NCBI RefSeq assembly: GCF_049243985.1
Contig: NC_135373.1
Location: forward strand, 8,973,501-9,037,500
Reading direction: 5' to 3'
Length of the DNA: 64,000 nucleotides
Origin: Paroedura picta
Lineage: Eukaryota; Chordata; Lepidosauria; Squamata; Gekkonidae
Below are positions 1 to 10,799 of this stretch, one piece after another (position 1 is the stretch's first letter; each line of letters starts with the position of its first letter). The translations under genes and the position numbers were made by a program. The notes under the pieces were generated by a model. The model did no database searches, had not been told where the DNA came from, and saw only the letters and a list, made by a program, of their open reading frames with translations.

Positions 1-147
1 GGGAAGGAAAAGGATTTCATCATTTCCTCCAGTTGAACTGGTCTCTGTCTCCTGGACATAATAGCAAGTCTCCAACAACCTCCAGATCTCCAACCATCTC
101 CAACCACCACCTGGCAACTCTATCTGTAATTTCTAATTTCTTCTCAC

Positions 148-225
148 CTCAATTCTGAAGGCATGGAGGCTTTGGGCGGTCATGCTGAGAAGAATGAAGA
201 TCAAGCAGACAAGTTGCAGCTTCAT
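148..225 (-). CDS. HAMP: Hepcidin copy A, exon 1 (gene continues off the left edge)
   Basis: Hepcidin is a secreted liver peptide hormone that blocks iron export through ferroportin and also has antimicrobial activity. This exon encodes 26 residues beginning MKLQLVCLIFILLSM and ending AFRIE. The first 22 or so form a hydrophobic signal peptide ending at an Ala-like cleavage site (SLHA). The ATG reads cat on the plus strand at 223-225. The exon ends GAG before a GTGAGAAG donor, phase 0, exactly like copies B and C. Exons 2 and 3 would lie at lower coordinates, outside the window, so it is unknown whether this copy is intact. The identification comes from its near identity to exon 1 of copy B, which has a diagnostic hepcidin exon 3. 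The 5' flank to about 830 is also homologous to copies B and C. Confidence 0.82.
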
Positions 226-338
226 GGTCCTTTCTGTAGTCGGCCTTGGCTTGGGTTTTACAGCCTCTTTGGGATCTATCCTGTTCTTGATTTTGCTCTG
301 GAGAAGTTCTGTGATGTCCGAGCAACCAAGAGGCCTAC

Positions 339-399
339 CTTTATGGGCCAGAGAGTCCCTCCCTAGGTTGGAACCGGCCAATCCGCAGTGATCCAAGAA
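339..399 (-). promoter_or_regulatory. Hepcidin copy A proximal promoter
   Basis: On the minus strand a TATA-like box reads CATAAAG (339-345; copies B and C have TATAAAG). Upstream are a GATTGGCC (inverted CCAAT) box and the STAT-like TTCTTGGAT (391-399). Order and spacing match copies B and C. Human HAMP has a STAT3 site TTCTTGGAA close to its start site, so acute-phase control is plausible but inferred. The T-to-C change in the TATA box might weaken this copy. Confidence 0.6.
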
Positions 400-941
400 A
401 GAACAAGTTTGGGAAAGATAACCCTTGAACAAACAGGTCAATACGCTGATGGCGTTTGTAGGACTCATATCCTTCAAACATACACAGGAAAACGGGCCAG
501 ATTTCCCAATAGGTGTAAAGTCAGGTTCCTTAGTCAGGTTTGGCTGGGCTTTTACATCATATTCCTGAATGCTGCAGATGCAAAATTAATGAATGTTTGG
601 CAGCAGGACACTGTTCCAGGACACTGTTTTGTATTTTTTAATCTTTAATCCTTTCTGGGGCTTCCCTGAACATTTCAGAATATTTACTGTAATTGTCTGA
701 GATATTAAAAAAAACAAACCAGCATGAAAAGAAATGAAAAAGAAATCATTTGGATTAGAACTTTCCCAAGTTTTGCAACTCTTCTTCCAGTCTGTGAGCA
801 ATCAAGTTTGACACAGTTATGAAACAAATTTGGAAAGACCCTGAGCAGAAGGGGGAGACGCCATAGTTACTGGGGGATGCTCAGAAATGAGGCCACGATT
901 CCCATCCCTACATGTTCATTCGATTTTGCTTGGCTATAGAG

Positions 942-1077
942 CAGGGGCAGTCAAACTGCGGCCCTCCAGATGTCCATGGACTACAATTCCCAGAAGCCCC
1001 TGCCAGCATTTGCTGGCAGGGGCTTCTGGGAATTGTAGTCCATGGACATCTGGAGGGCCGCAGTTTGACTACCCCTG
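942..1077. mobile_element. Palindromic hAT MITE
   Basis: The element is an almost perfect inverted repeat. Its ends read CAGGGGCAGTCAAACTGCGG and the reverse complement, with a few bases between the arms. It is flanked by the 8-bp direct repeat CTATAGAG (934-941 and 1078-1085), the hallmark of hAT transposition. No transposase is present. At least seven more full copies lie in the window. Confidence 0.9.
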
Positions 1078-2211
1078 CTATAGAGTATGGAAGGACTCCT
1101 ATGAATATTGCACCCCGATTTCACATATCAAGCATAGACTTGGGTCATTTGTGATCCAAATTTAATTCCGCTCGAGATGTCGAGCCAGTGGCACAAACAC
1201 CACCATCATGCAGTAAATAAAATCGATTATGCTTTCCAGGGCCATGCACAAGGGTTATTTTTGGGGGAGTGGAGTGGGGCGAATTAACTCCCTCCAAAAG
1301 ATTAAATCAAAGAAATATGAAAAGCTACCCATTGAATTGATGAAAACCTATGCACAATGGCAGGAGAGAGGAAAATAATAGAAGAGAGGTTTTTTTTTAA
1401 TTCAAGAAAATGGAGAAAGAATTAGTTAAGTAGTTTCATGCAGATTCTGGAATGTATTCTAACACCCCCCCCCTTTAATAATCCTGGGCAGGGGGCTGAT
1501 TCCTTTGCAGACTGATACCAGAGGAAGTGGCTTGTGACTCTGTAGAGATCAAGCAAGTCTCTGCAGAATTGTATTCTGGTCTATTAAATTATACCCAGAA
1601 AAGTGTTTCTTTGGATTGCACTTCAAATTGCAGACACAGTATCCTTTAACTATCAATTTCTTTTATTCTGGATAGTTTTGCTTGCTTTCTGATTACTGTT
1701 TATGTTTACGAACATTTCCCCCCATTTTTTATTCTTGGGGGTAATAGGGAACTTGCAAGATTCTTTAAAAATTCTTTGGAAGTCATTTGGAAGTCAGGGT
1801 CGCAAAAGCATGTTAATACAAGGATCAGAGTTGCCAGCTCTGGTTGGGAAACACCTGGAATCTTTGGGGGTGGAGTCAGGAGTGAGAGGGTTTTGGGGTG
1901 GGGACGGACCTCAGTGGAGTTCAATGCTATGGAGTCCCCCTTCCAATGCAGCCATTTTCTCCAAGGGAACTGATCTCTTTAGTCTGGAGATGAACTATAA
2001 GTTCAGGGAGTCCGCAGGGCTCACAACCCTAACAAGAACTCAAGGTTTAATGCATTTTATCAGATGCACGTTTCAATAAGGAAGCTGTAAAAATCACTAG
2101 TTGCATAAAGAAGCAGTAAAAAAAAAAAGAAAGACCTGACAAAAAGTGCCTCTAACCAAGAATCTAATTCCCCAACTTGTTGGTCATTCCCGGCCCCGGG
2201 GAAGTGCACCT

Positions 2212-2343
2212 GGGCCCATTCTGCACACATAGGATAATGCACTTTCAATGTGCTTCGGCAGCTGTATTTTACTGTGCGGAACAGGAAAATCTGCTTCTAA
2301 AGTGCATTGAAAGTGCATTATCCTATGTGTGCGGAATAGGCCC
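2212..2343. mobile_element. Palindromic MITE, GGGCCCATTCTGCAC family
   Basis: Terminal inverted repeats of about 45 bp begin GGGCCCATTCTGCACACA and surround a short centre. A second copy lies at 29654-29783. The superfamily is not settled because I cannot define the target duplication. Confidence 0.65.
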
Positions 2344-2790
2344 TGGCCTCAACCAGGGCCAGGGCCTTTTCGGTCCTGGCCCCTACCTGGTGGAACAAGC
2401 TCCCAGAAGAGCTGTGGGCCCTGCAGGAGCTTTTGGCATTCCGCAGGACCTGCAAAACGGAGGTCTTCCGCCAGGTCTATGGTTGAGGCCAGCTCAGCAA
2501 GGAAATCTGCCTGGGCACCCCCCAGCACTGAGAGATGTGAGCAGTGGCTTGGCTATATTTCATCTGTGCCCCTCTTCCCACCCACTCTATTAGATATTAA
2601 TGGGGAATTGAAAGTTGAAGGTTGAGTTTTTCCGCCGTGTTCTCTGTGACTTTCTTGGTTTTTGTGGTATGTTTTTATGTCCAGGGGGTTTAATGGGGTT
2701 TTATCAGGGTTTTATTAGGACAAAATTGTACCCCACCATGAGCCGTCTTTGGGAGTGGTGGGTAATAAATGAAAGAATAATAATAATAGC
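2344..2790 (+). mobile_element. L2-type LINE 3' end
   Basis: The sequence encodes pieces of the LINE ORF2 C-terminus (a stretch on the pattern of fSvlaP..WN.LPeelr) and then a 3' UTR with ACCATGAGCCG and an (AAT)n-like tail. The same 3' region recurs at 21830-21930 and 52320-53210. Confidence 0.7.
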
Positions 2791-3919
2791 CAACTAGATG
2801 ACCTCAGGAAGACCACATTAAGGACATGAAAGCAGCAACGCTTCCCCTGGAGCAGCTCTTCACTGGTACACTGCCTCTTCACCTGGAGGTTCCATTTGGG
2901 AAGCAGACGTTCAATTCAGTTATTAACATATCTAACCCCTTTCTCTTCCACAAGCTAATTCAAGCTGGTTTCCTGTCTATGCTCTCTTTGAAGAAGAATT
3001 GCTTCATTTCAGCCCGTTTGGTAGCCTTTGACAGATCTTTCCCATAGGACTTTGCCTACTTCCTCTTCAAGTTATAGTTTGTGCAAATGCTTTTTCTTCT
3101 AGAATAACTGACAATTTTTGCTGTACCTTTCAGCTCAACCCATTCTAAAAGCTGCAAAGACTTTCTAGCACGTTGAAACCAGTTCATTCCCATGTATTCA
3201 GTCCTTCGTATCAAGGAAGTATTAGAGATCAGGGATGAGAGAAAATAGATTTTAGGTTCTATGTTTTGGAGCTTCCTTAGGGCTACAACATTTTGGAGAG
3301 AGATGCTTGAATTCTTCTAGTTTGAATTTATTAGAGTTCAACTGTGTCCATTTCTAATAAATCCCCCTCCCCCAAGTATTCCTGTATAACATTTGCTGTT
3401 ATGGATTTTGGCAAACCACATAAAATAAGAAGGATTGTTTTAAAAGGTATTTAACGTGTTAGAGTGCATAAATAACTAGGTTTTTTTTTTTAAAAAAACA
3501 AGAACATTATTTTTCAAAGTTGGATTTCGAAAAGTAACTTTTGAACCTTGGAATGCTGCGGTTTTCAAGTGGGATCAAAGATTTCCCTGCCGTTCTTGTT
3601 ATTGATGAGATAACCTCTGTGCCGAAGAAGAGACTGTGCCTCTTTGGTAGATGATTCATATGTGGCATTCAAACCACATCTGACTTATATTGACTCGGAC
3701 ACGTTTTCCATCTAGTGCAAGGTTGGCAATGCAGACTTATATCTGCAGGAATTCAGGACACAAAAAGTTGTTTTTTTACATCTGCTACCAGAGTCCTTTT
3801 AAGGGGAGATGTCACCCCAATGGATATAGGATGATAAGGATTTTGGTTTTGTGCATTTCAATTCTTCATTACATTTTTTTCAACCAAGCACAATGGATGC
3901 TAGCAAATTTAAGAATGCT

Positions 3920-4077
3920 TATTTAGAACCAACTCTTCTTCTTCTTCTTCTTCTCCTCCTCCTCCTCCTCCTTTTCCTTCTCCTTCTCCTTCTCCTTCTT
4001 CTCCTCCTCCTCCTCCTCCTTCTCCTCCTCCTCCTCCTCCTTCTCCTTCTCCTTCTCCTTCTCCTTCTCCTTCTCCC
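3920..4077. repeat. Polypyrimidine CTT/CTC microsatellite on a SINE tail
   Basis: The sequence GAACCAACTCTTCTTCTT at the left is the 3' end of the tRNA-derived SINE seen intact at 12935-13273. The following 140 bp are interrupted (CTT)n and (CTC)n. The long open frames here on both strands are products of the repeat, not genes. Confidence 0.9.
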
Positions 4078-4576
4078 AAAATGTTATATATATGAATCAA
4101 TCATGAAGCAGTCCAAAACATATGGAATGTCCTAAAAATTGTAAAACATATCTGTGCTCTCCGGTATTCTTTAAATAATCTGCCATGCATTTATAGAGGT
4201 TTCCAGACTAGCAAATCAGGATGCATCTGATATGGAGCTTCGCATATCAGGTTCATTTATGGACTAAAATGTTAAAATGATTGATGTTGTTTGGATAACA
4301 TAGTCATTGAACACTGTGGTGAAAAAGGGGGCATTGCTCAAAACACGTCAGTCAAAATAATACTTCCCAGCATTTGGGTCACTAAATGAAACCTTTGTTT
4401 TGCACCTTACTTGGTTTGAAAGACAATGCTCTCTATTTAGATTTCCAACTCCTCTTCCCAGTGTAATCCCAACGTGCCCCTTGAAAGCCGGTCTTGCAGA
4501 TCCACTAGCACAGCATCTGGAGGTTGTAGGACTGTCAAAAAAAGACTCCTAGAGGCTGACATTAAGAAGTCTAGAT

Positions 4577-4949
4577 CAGTGGTCCCCAACCTCTTTATCA
4601 CCGGGACTGGTCAACTCTTGATAATTTTACTGAGGCCAGGGGGGGGGGTAGTCTTTTGCCAAGGGGTGTCACCGCCATTTGAGCCCCTGCTCCACTTACT
4701 TTCCTGCTGGTGCCCCTGACTTCCCGCCGCCCGCTTGGGGGCACTGCCAGCAGCAGCTGCGTAGTGCAACGCCGAGGGGGAGCCCCAGCCATGTCGGCTG
4801 CCGGAGAGTACCAAAGGTGAGCCGGCGGCACAGTGGCAGGGCAGCCCCCGAGGCAGCAGCTGGGGAGGAGGACAAGGAGGAGCCTCAGACCGGTAGCGAC
4901 TGATTAACGGACCGGGACTGGTCATAGGACCGGGGGTTGGGGACCACTG
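4577..4949. mobile_element. hAT-type nonautonomous DNA transposon, GC-rich core
   Basis: Terminal inverted repeats read CAGTGGTCCCCAACC and GGTTGGGGACCACTG. The 8-bp duplication GTCTAGAT flanks it at 4569-4576 and 4950-4957. The paralogous segment near 14055 (GAAGTCTTGATGATAC) is an empty site, confirming the boundaries. A related element lies at 34711-35083. No transposase frame is present. Confidence 0.88.
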
Positions 4950-5071
4950 GTCTAGATGATGTAATCTCTTAAGCAGCAGTTCTCTTATATCTATCTGGTT
5001 TTGAAAATGAAAACTATTTGCAATGTGGAATGTTAAGGCTATCGTTGGGGGAAAATCCTACCTCCAAACAG

Positions 5072-5259
5072 AATAAAATCAGAGTCCAGTAGCACCTTTA
5101 AGACCAACAAAGATTTATTCAAGGCATGAGCTTTTGAGTGAGGATGAGTGCTTGCCCTCGAAAGCTCACGCCTTGAATAAATCTTTGTTGGTCTTAAAGG
5201 TGCTACTGGACTCTGATTTTATTGTGCTACTTCAGATCAACACGGCTACTCATTTGAAT
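5072..5259. mobile_element. Snap-back inverted dimer of a retroposon-like repeat
   Basis: Two arms of about 63 bp containing AGTAGCACCTTTAAGACCAA face each other, followed by a tail with ACACGGCTACTCATTTG. The whole is flanked by a 14-bp direct repeat CTACCTCCAAACAG (5058-5071 and 5260-5273). The paralogous site near 14150 lacks it. Single copies of the family are at 46275-46400 and 47564-47660. The long target duplication suggests retroposition. Confidence 0.7.
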
Positions 5260-7254
5260 CTACCTCCAAACAGGTTCACCTCCTAAACATTGAATTTTGG
5301 CCCCTAGCCAAGATGCTTAGAAATGGTATTGTTTGCCTTTTAGGAATATTTCCTTTCATTCTCAAATACACTTGGTTTTCCGGACACGCTGGAGGCAAGA
5401 CTCCAGAAAAACAGCTTACTGTTTAGCTTTTGCAGGAAATGATGGTTTTCGTTGTTAAAATTTCCGTGATCGATTTTTTCTCACTTTGAAAACTTCAGTC
5501 AAAATGGAGACTCTAAAAATCCATATAACAATATATTAAAAGACCAAAACATACCCCTTCGATGTCCAGTAGAGCTACCATCAATTCAACTCTAAAACAA
5601 AACTTCTCGTATTTCTGAATATCTGTGTCAGGAAATAAATATTCTCATCCCTCGTTCTTAATCTTTTTGCCTGTACAAAAATTGGAAACATTTGCTTTTC
5701 TAGTGATCTCATACTAGGAATACTGTCTTTGCCCACACCTTTGATGTAGATTCACTCTGTTAGTGCTTGTTTCTTAAGTACATTTCTCATCATCCACAAT
5801 ATTTGGATCCGGAACGAAAGTAGAGGACTTTGTTGACTTTCTGTCCATGCATGAGTACCTTGCCTTTTTCAGCAGCTGAAAAACAAGCTTGGCTGTTTTG
5901 TCAAATCTACTCGGTAGCAAAGAGCCGATATCAAATGACAGGTTGATATCAGTGTCCTTGGAGAAAACAAGATACCATCATGTTCCAGGAATTTTATCTT
6001 CCATTCTAAAACTTCATTGAAAAAAATGGGAGCTAATGGTAACTTCATAAAAGCCATGAAGTAAAATACTAAGTAAGGGGTTCGGGGTTTTACTTTTCAC
6101 CCAATTTTTAAACATCGGTTAGCCTGACATTTTCCAGTTATGAGTTGGCTACATTTGCAAAGTTCTTAATCTTAAATGTTTGCAACTTTGGTTCTGTTTT
6201 TGTTATTCTTAAATCTCCTGAATCTTTTAAAGAGATTATGGATTATCTGGAGTAAAAATGACAACTGAAATTGAAAATAGAAATCCATTGCAAATTGAAA
6301 TTTTTACACATGCACAATTATATGACATGGGCTATTTGTTATTTTAATAGACAATTGTCAGGGGTTCAAACTAGCTGTGTCCATAGAAAATTAAGTTTCC
6401 CAGTTAAAACTGGCTGATTTGTAGGGTCTAAACACCAAGCCTCTTTCACCTAAAAGCTACTAATTATTGATATATGAAAATAGGCATACAGGCAGGTCTT
6501 AATAACTGGTGAACTGAACTGCACCCATATTTATTTTAAATTGCACCTTATTCTTTTTTTAAAGGAGGCCTTTTTGATAATTGTCCATTAATTTATCTGT
6601 TACGAGAAAGACTGAATGGTTCTAGAACGTTTTGTGCCAAATAGGGATTTGAACTTGGATGCAATGCTGTACCCACTAAACCCCAGTGGCAAATCTTTCC
6701 CCTTCATCTGTTGCAGTGGGTGTGGATGAATTTCTTCCGCTGGTGAATTACTTGGATCAATCCAATTAAAAGAACATTAACCTGGTCCTATTAAAAAAAA
6801 CATGTCTGCTAGCTTTTGTTAAGTTCCGTACTAAGACAACATTTTGCCAGGGTTAGAATTTGTCTATAACCGTACAGTTTTCCACTATGAGAACAAGTTC
6901 TTTCAGAGACTGAATCAGGGCTTCCTGGATACTAGCAGTCTACCCTATTAAAATTTATTTTCATCTAAGCTGGGGGGCAGGATGGATGTACCACGGTTTA
7001 AAATCTAGATTTTCCACCTACTTTGCAAGGAAAATGTGTCTTTGAGCCTGGGTCTCCCCAGATCCCCAGTAAGGGTGCCTGATCAAATTCTTAGATGTCA
7101 GATTCTGGGAGGGCAGGTTCCCACGTCACCCTTTAATGACATCGAGTGTGACACCTTTTCATTAGAACCAAGCAAACATCCTGATGCAGCTAACTGCATT
7201 TTGAGTTCCACAGAATTCTTCATCATGTTGGAAGTTCAACGGACTCACATTGAG

Positions 7255-7390
7255 CAGGGGTAGTCAAACTGCGGCCCTCCAGATGTCCATGGACTACAAT
7301 TCCCATGAGCCCCTGCCAGCGAACGCTGGCAGGGGCTCATGGGAAATGTAGTCCATGGACATCTGGAGGGCCGCAGTTTGACTACCCCTG
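7255..7390. mobile_element. Palindromic hAT MITE
   Basis: Same family as the element at 942. The 8-bp duplication ACATTGAG lies at 7247-7254 and 7391-7398. The paralogous block near 34340 is uninterrupted, so insertion followed the duplication. Confidence 0.9.
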
Positions 7391-8124
7391 ACATTGAGAG
7401 TTGGGGAGCTGAAAAAATGTGTCAGGCCATGGAAGGTCGGTTTGAAGAAGAGTTTAAAACAGGCATCACAGATTTGGGTCAGTTAGGGGGAGTTAAACAG
7501 AAACACCACCAAAAGCTGCTGAAGTTTGAAAAAAAAAATCCAACTCTCCTTTAAATCCAGGCATACATTTCCACCAAAAGATCCAAATCATGCCCATTTC
7601 AAAACAGTTAGGTGCAACTTGAAATCTGTTCTGTGTCTAGTGCTATCTAACCTGATTAAATCCCACATTTCCTGCTCTTATTCCATTTTGGTATTTATTG
7701 CTTCTAATAAAAAAAAAAAACAATTGCAACGCTGTGGTGCTTGAATCACAGAGATTCAGTCTTTCTGGAACGACTCTGGATTGTTAGAAAGACAGCAACT
7801 CCCCCCCCCCCCCGTGGTCCCTCTTTTCTGACCAGGGGCACACAGACAGGATCCTTCAGGCACTCCAGCTACGGAGATTCAGTAGAGTGAGCGGCTCTCA
7901 GAAAAGGCACTCCCAGAGCAGGAACTCATACAGAGGCACGGTGCTAGATTAGAGAGATTGTTTTTCCTCTTACACTGCCACTGTCAGGGTTTTGGTTGTG
8001 ATTCAGAAAGCAAGAGGTATAGTTTGGGTTTCCAGAGATGTACGGCTGGGCTAGATCTCCCGAGGAGGGGTGAGTCCGGAATTTTGACGCCAAACTGTGA
8101 ATGGAATTAGGGTCCAAATTGATT

Positions 8125-8320
8125 TATTGGTGGAAATGGCTGTCGAGTCATAACCGACTTACAGAGACCCTGCAGAGTTTCCCAGGAAAGATACGTCCAG
8201 AAGTGGTTTGTCACTGCCTGCCTCTGTGTACCAACCCTGGACTTTCTCGAGGGTCTCCCATCCAAATGCTATGCAGGCCATACCTGCTTTGTTTCCGAGA
8301 TCCGAGGAGTATGAGCCGCT
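8125..8320 (-). mobile_element. 5S-rRNA-derived SINE with BovB-like tail
   Basis: Read on the minus strand, the head resembles the 5S rRNA internal promoter region (TCGGAAACAAAGCAGG, GCATTTGGATGGGAGACC). The tail carries a BovB-like end near GTCGGTTATGACTCGAC. The B-side block carries the same SINE at 29950-30025. Confidence 0.75.
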
Positions 8321-9029
8321 TGGGTCAGGGGGATGCTGGGAAAGGGGGTGAAATTTGGCTGCCTCTCAGCTACCGATTCTGCTCGGCAACCTTGGGTGAG
8401 TAATTAACACTCCCCAACCCCTGCTACACCGAGAACTGAACTGGGGGAGGGGGTTCCTTGGAGCTAAGATTGGTTGCTCTTTACCATTTGCACTGTTGCA
8501 TGCGAGGTCATGTTTTGCAACCGTGGGCATTCACAATGCAATGCCATTGGGTCTTACAGGGGGAAAATACCTCCCTCCGACCCTGGTTCTACGAGTTCAG
8601 AGACAGACATTCCCCTTCCAGGCAGCGAGGGGGGCTCCTTTGAGTTAACCTGTGGTCACTGCCGAGAACCACCCGGTGGATGTATTTGCTCAGAGTCCAG
8701 GGCAGACGGTTTGTTTGGCGTTCCTCTGCTTGGGCTCGCATCCTCGATGAGATTTGGCCGAGGGCCAGCCAAGCTGGCTCCTCTTGGTCGCCTAAGCGCA
8801 GACCGAAAGGCGCCAGGCAAAACACCTTTCCTTCCATGCCCTCTGCCCTGGACGGGTGACCTTGGCAGCATCAGGCCCAGCTAGCCCTCGGAGCAAAGGA
8901 ATGGGGGAAGTTTTCCAGGATTGGAACACCATGAAATAAGATTGGAGGGGATGCCTGCTGGGTTCTAATGATTCCACGTGGATTGCAGAAGATATGGGCA
9001 TTCATGTTTTTATACGTTATGCCATAAAA

Positions 9030-9270
9030 TATGGCAGAAGAAGAAGAGCGGCTTTTTTTACACCCCGCTTTTCACTACTCAAAGGAGTCCCAAAACAGCT
9101 TTCTGTCCCTCTCCCCACAACAGAGACCCTGGGAGGTAGGTGGGTCTGAGAGAGCTCTGAGAGAAGTGCTCTGCAAGAACGGCTCTAAGAGAACTGACTG
9201 GCCCAAGGGCACCCAACTGGCTGCATGTGGAGGAATGGGGACTCAAACCCACTTCTCCAGATCAGAGAAT
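9030..9270 (-). mobile_element. tRNA-derived SINE, CTT-tail family
   Basis: The reverse complement of the family consensus (ACAACAGA.ACCCTG, CAGCTGGCTGCATGTGGA) is readable, with a short GAA tail at the left. The SINE is shared with 31310-31580, so it was present before the A/B duplication. Confidence 0.75.
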
Positions 9271-10569
9271 GATGACACCATGCTGGCTCCCTACTTGGTT
9301 GTTCTTATTTGGCCTACATGCAGGGGCCATTTGGATCAGAGGTGGTCTAGCAACTGCATCTTTCTCTCACATTATGCGCCCCCCCCCCCCCCCACTGCAA
9401 GCAGGGAGCCAATTTTACATTTTGGCTTCATATTTTTAAAAAATGTCTTTCATCCTTCTTGCCAGCTGACTCGAATAAGGCAAGCAAATGCATATTCAAA
9501 GTAAACAATCGCTCACTAGACAGCTCCAGTGGTTGGGGGCCATCTAATCTTTTCCCCTCACTGTCCCCTCTTATCTCCCCCCCCCCAAGAGCAGAGCCGT
9601 TCACAGCCAGAGCAGAATAGAACTCCTGTCCCTTTGAGATGGGCAAGGGGCAGTGCAAGACCCTCCTGGGCAGCTCCAGGTTGCTGCTGAGGGGGCTTCC
9701 TGCGTTAATAGGCGGCCCCTCACACACACCCCTGAGACTCAGGAACCCTGGTTGCCAGGTGATTTTCCATGCCTGTGGGCAGTTAGGCACGATGCGCCTG
9801 CCTTCTCCCCCCATCGCTGGGCCCTCAAGCCTGCACAATTTCTTTCGATAAAAACAAGCAGCCTTCATATTCATATTTAAAGGCCTTCCCATTTAATGTT
9901 CCTTTCAGTCGGCACACCTCCCCATTAACGGCTGGCAATCCGGAGCTCACGCAAGTGTGTCGTCATGCAGGCTAACTGGAGCCATGGCTTTCTAGCCCAC
10001 CCCTCCACATCGTTGAATTACCTGGTCCAGGTGTGACACTACAGGAAAAACAGGCCCCACCTACTATCGGTGCAGAAGAATACGCAGAAGCAAAGCAGTT
10101 TGGCATTGTGTGGGAGTGGGGGGTGAGGGGCAAAATGGGAAGGAGAAATGAGCTCCCCCCCAGTTGAAAAATTTGGGGGATTTGACTACAGCATACACAA
10201 AACTGCCAGAATCTAAGCAGCTGGTTGGCCAGTTTACATTATAAGGTATTATTATGGTGACTACCATTAATGAAAACCCTGAATGAAAATCTGAAAAGAG
10301 GGAATAGCCACTGAAGATAGGGTGCCTACTTGGAAAACGGGTATTCTTCATCTGGACCCCATTTTGGCTGCCTCATAATTATTTCTGCAAAACATAGGCA
10401 TTTCAGCATTTTTGGTGATAATGCCAGTTCATTGTTTGTGTTTATACCTTTGAAAGAAATAGAATGGGCACTGAGCATCATCCGGAATAAGTTTATTTTT
10501 CACCTGTGCTTCACTTTCTTTTCTTGTTCTTTGCCGTGGTTTGTGGAAAGGGATTGCCGCTGTTTTTGC

Positions 10570-10790
10570 CTCCGTTGGTCTTGGAAGCTAAGCTGGGTCA
10601 CAGAATCATAGAAATAGAGTTGGAAGGGACCTCCTGGGTCATCTAGTCCAACCCTCGGCACTGTGCAGGATACTCACATCCACTGTAACCTGCCACCCCC
10701 TGTAGTAGCCCTGGGTAGTCCTAGGATGGGAAACCACTAAGGAAGTCCAGGGTCTCTACACAGAGGTAGGAAGACCACCCCTGAAGAACA
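10570..10790 (+). mobile_element. 5S-derived SINE split by a CR1 end
   Basis: The 5S-like TCTTGGAAGCTAAGCTGGGT stops at about 10602. A CR1 3' end in minus orientation (ATCATAG...GTTGGAAGGGACCTCC) fills 10603-10715. The SINE then continues as AGGATGGGAAACCACTAAGG and AGGGTCTCTACACAGAGGTA. Confidence 0.75.
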
Positions 10791-10799
10791 GTTCTTGCC

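Larger units (their letters stand above)
800..6400. other. About 5.6 kb block present beside hepcidin copy A only
   Basis: The flank upstream of copy A aligns with that of copy B (26640-26940) and copy C (36420-36910) up to about 800, and resumes at about 6400 (matching 26930-27060). Both B and C are continuous across this point, so the extra sequence is best read as an insertion on the A side. It holds a MITE, an L2 end, a polypyrimidine tract, a hAT element and a part (4430-5500) paralogous to 13870-14510. I find no gene in it; 2800-3900 and 5500-6400 show nothing I can name. Confidence 0.5.
6400..9960. repeat. Duplicated hepcidin upstream block, A-side copy
   Basis: The segment is homologous to 26930-27600 and 30545-31930 on the B side (same orientation), and to 32080-33005 (same) and 33010-36420 (inverted) on the C side. 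Clear anchors are 7130-7720 against 34040-34480, and 8440-8840 against both 30650-31150 and 33010-33350. No conserved coding frame is seen; the shared open frames are broken differently in each copy. Confidence 0.75.

Noticed and set aside
3851-4135. Long leucine-rich and glycine/glutamate-rich open frames
   Set aside because: They are translations of the CTT/CTC microsatellite on both strands.
8474-8884. Open frames shared by the duplicated blocks at 8474, 30653 and 33017
   Set aside because: Broken at different places in each copy and open on both strands, so not a conserved coding region.
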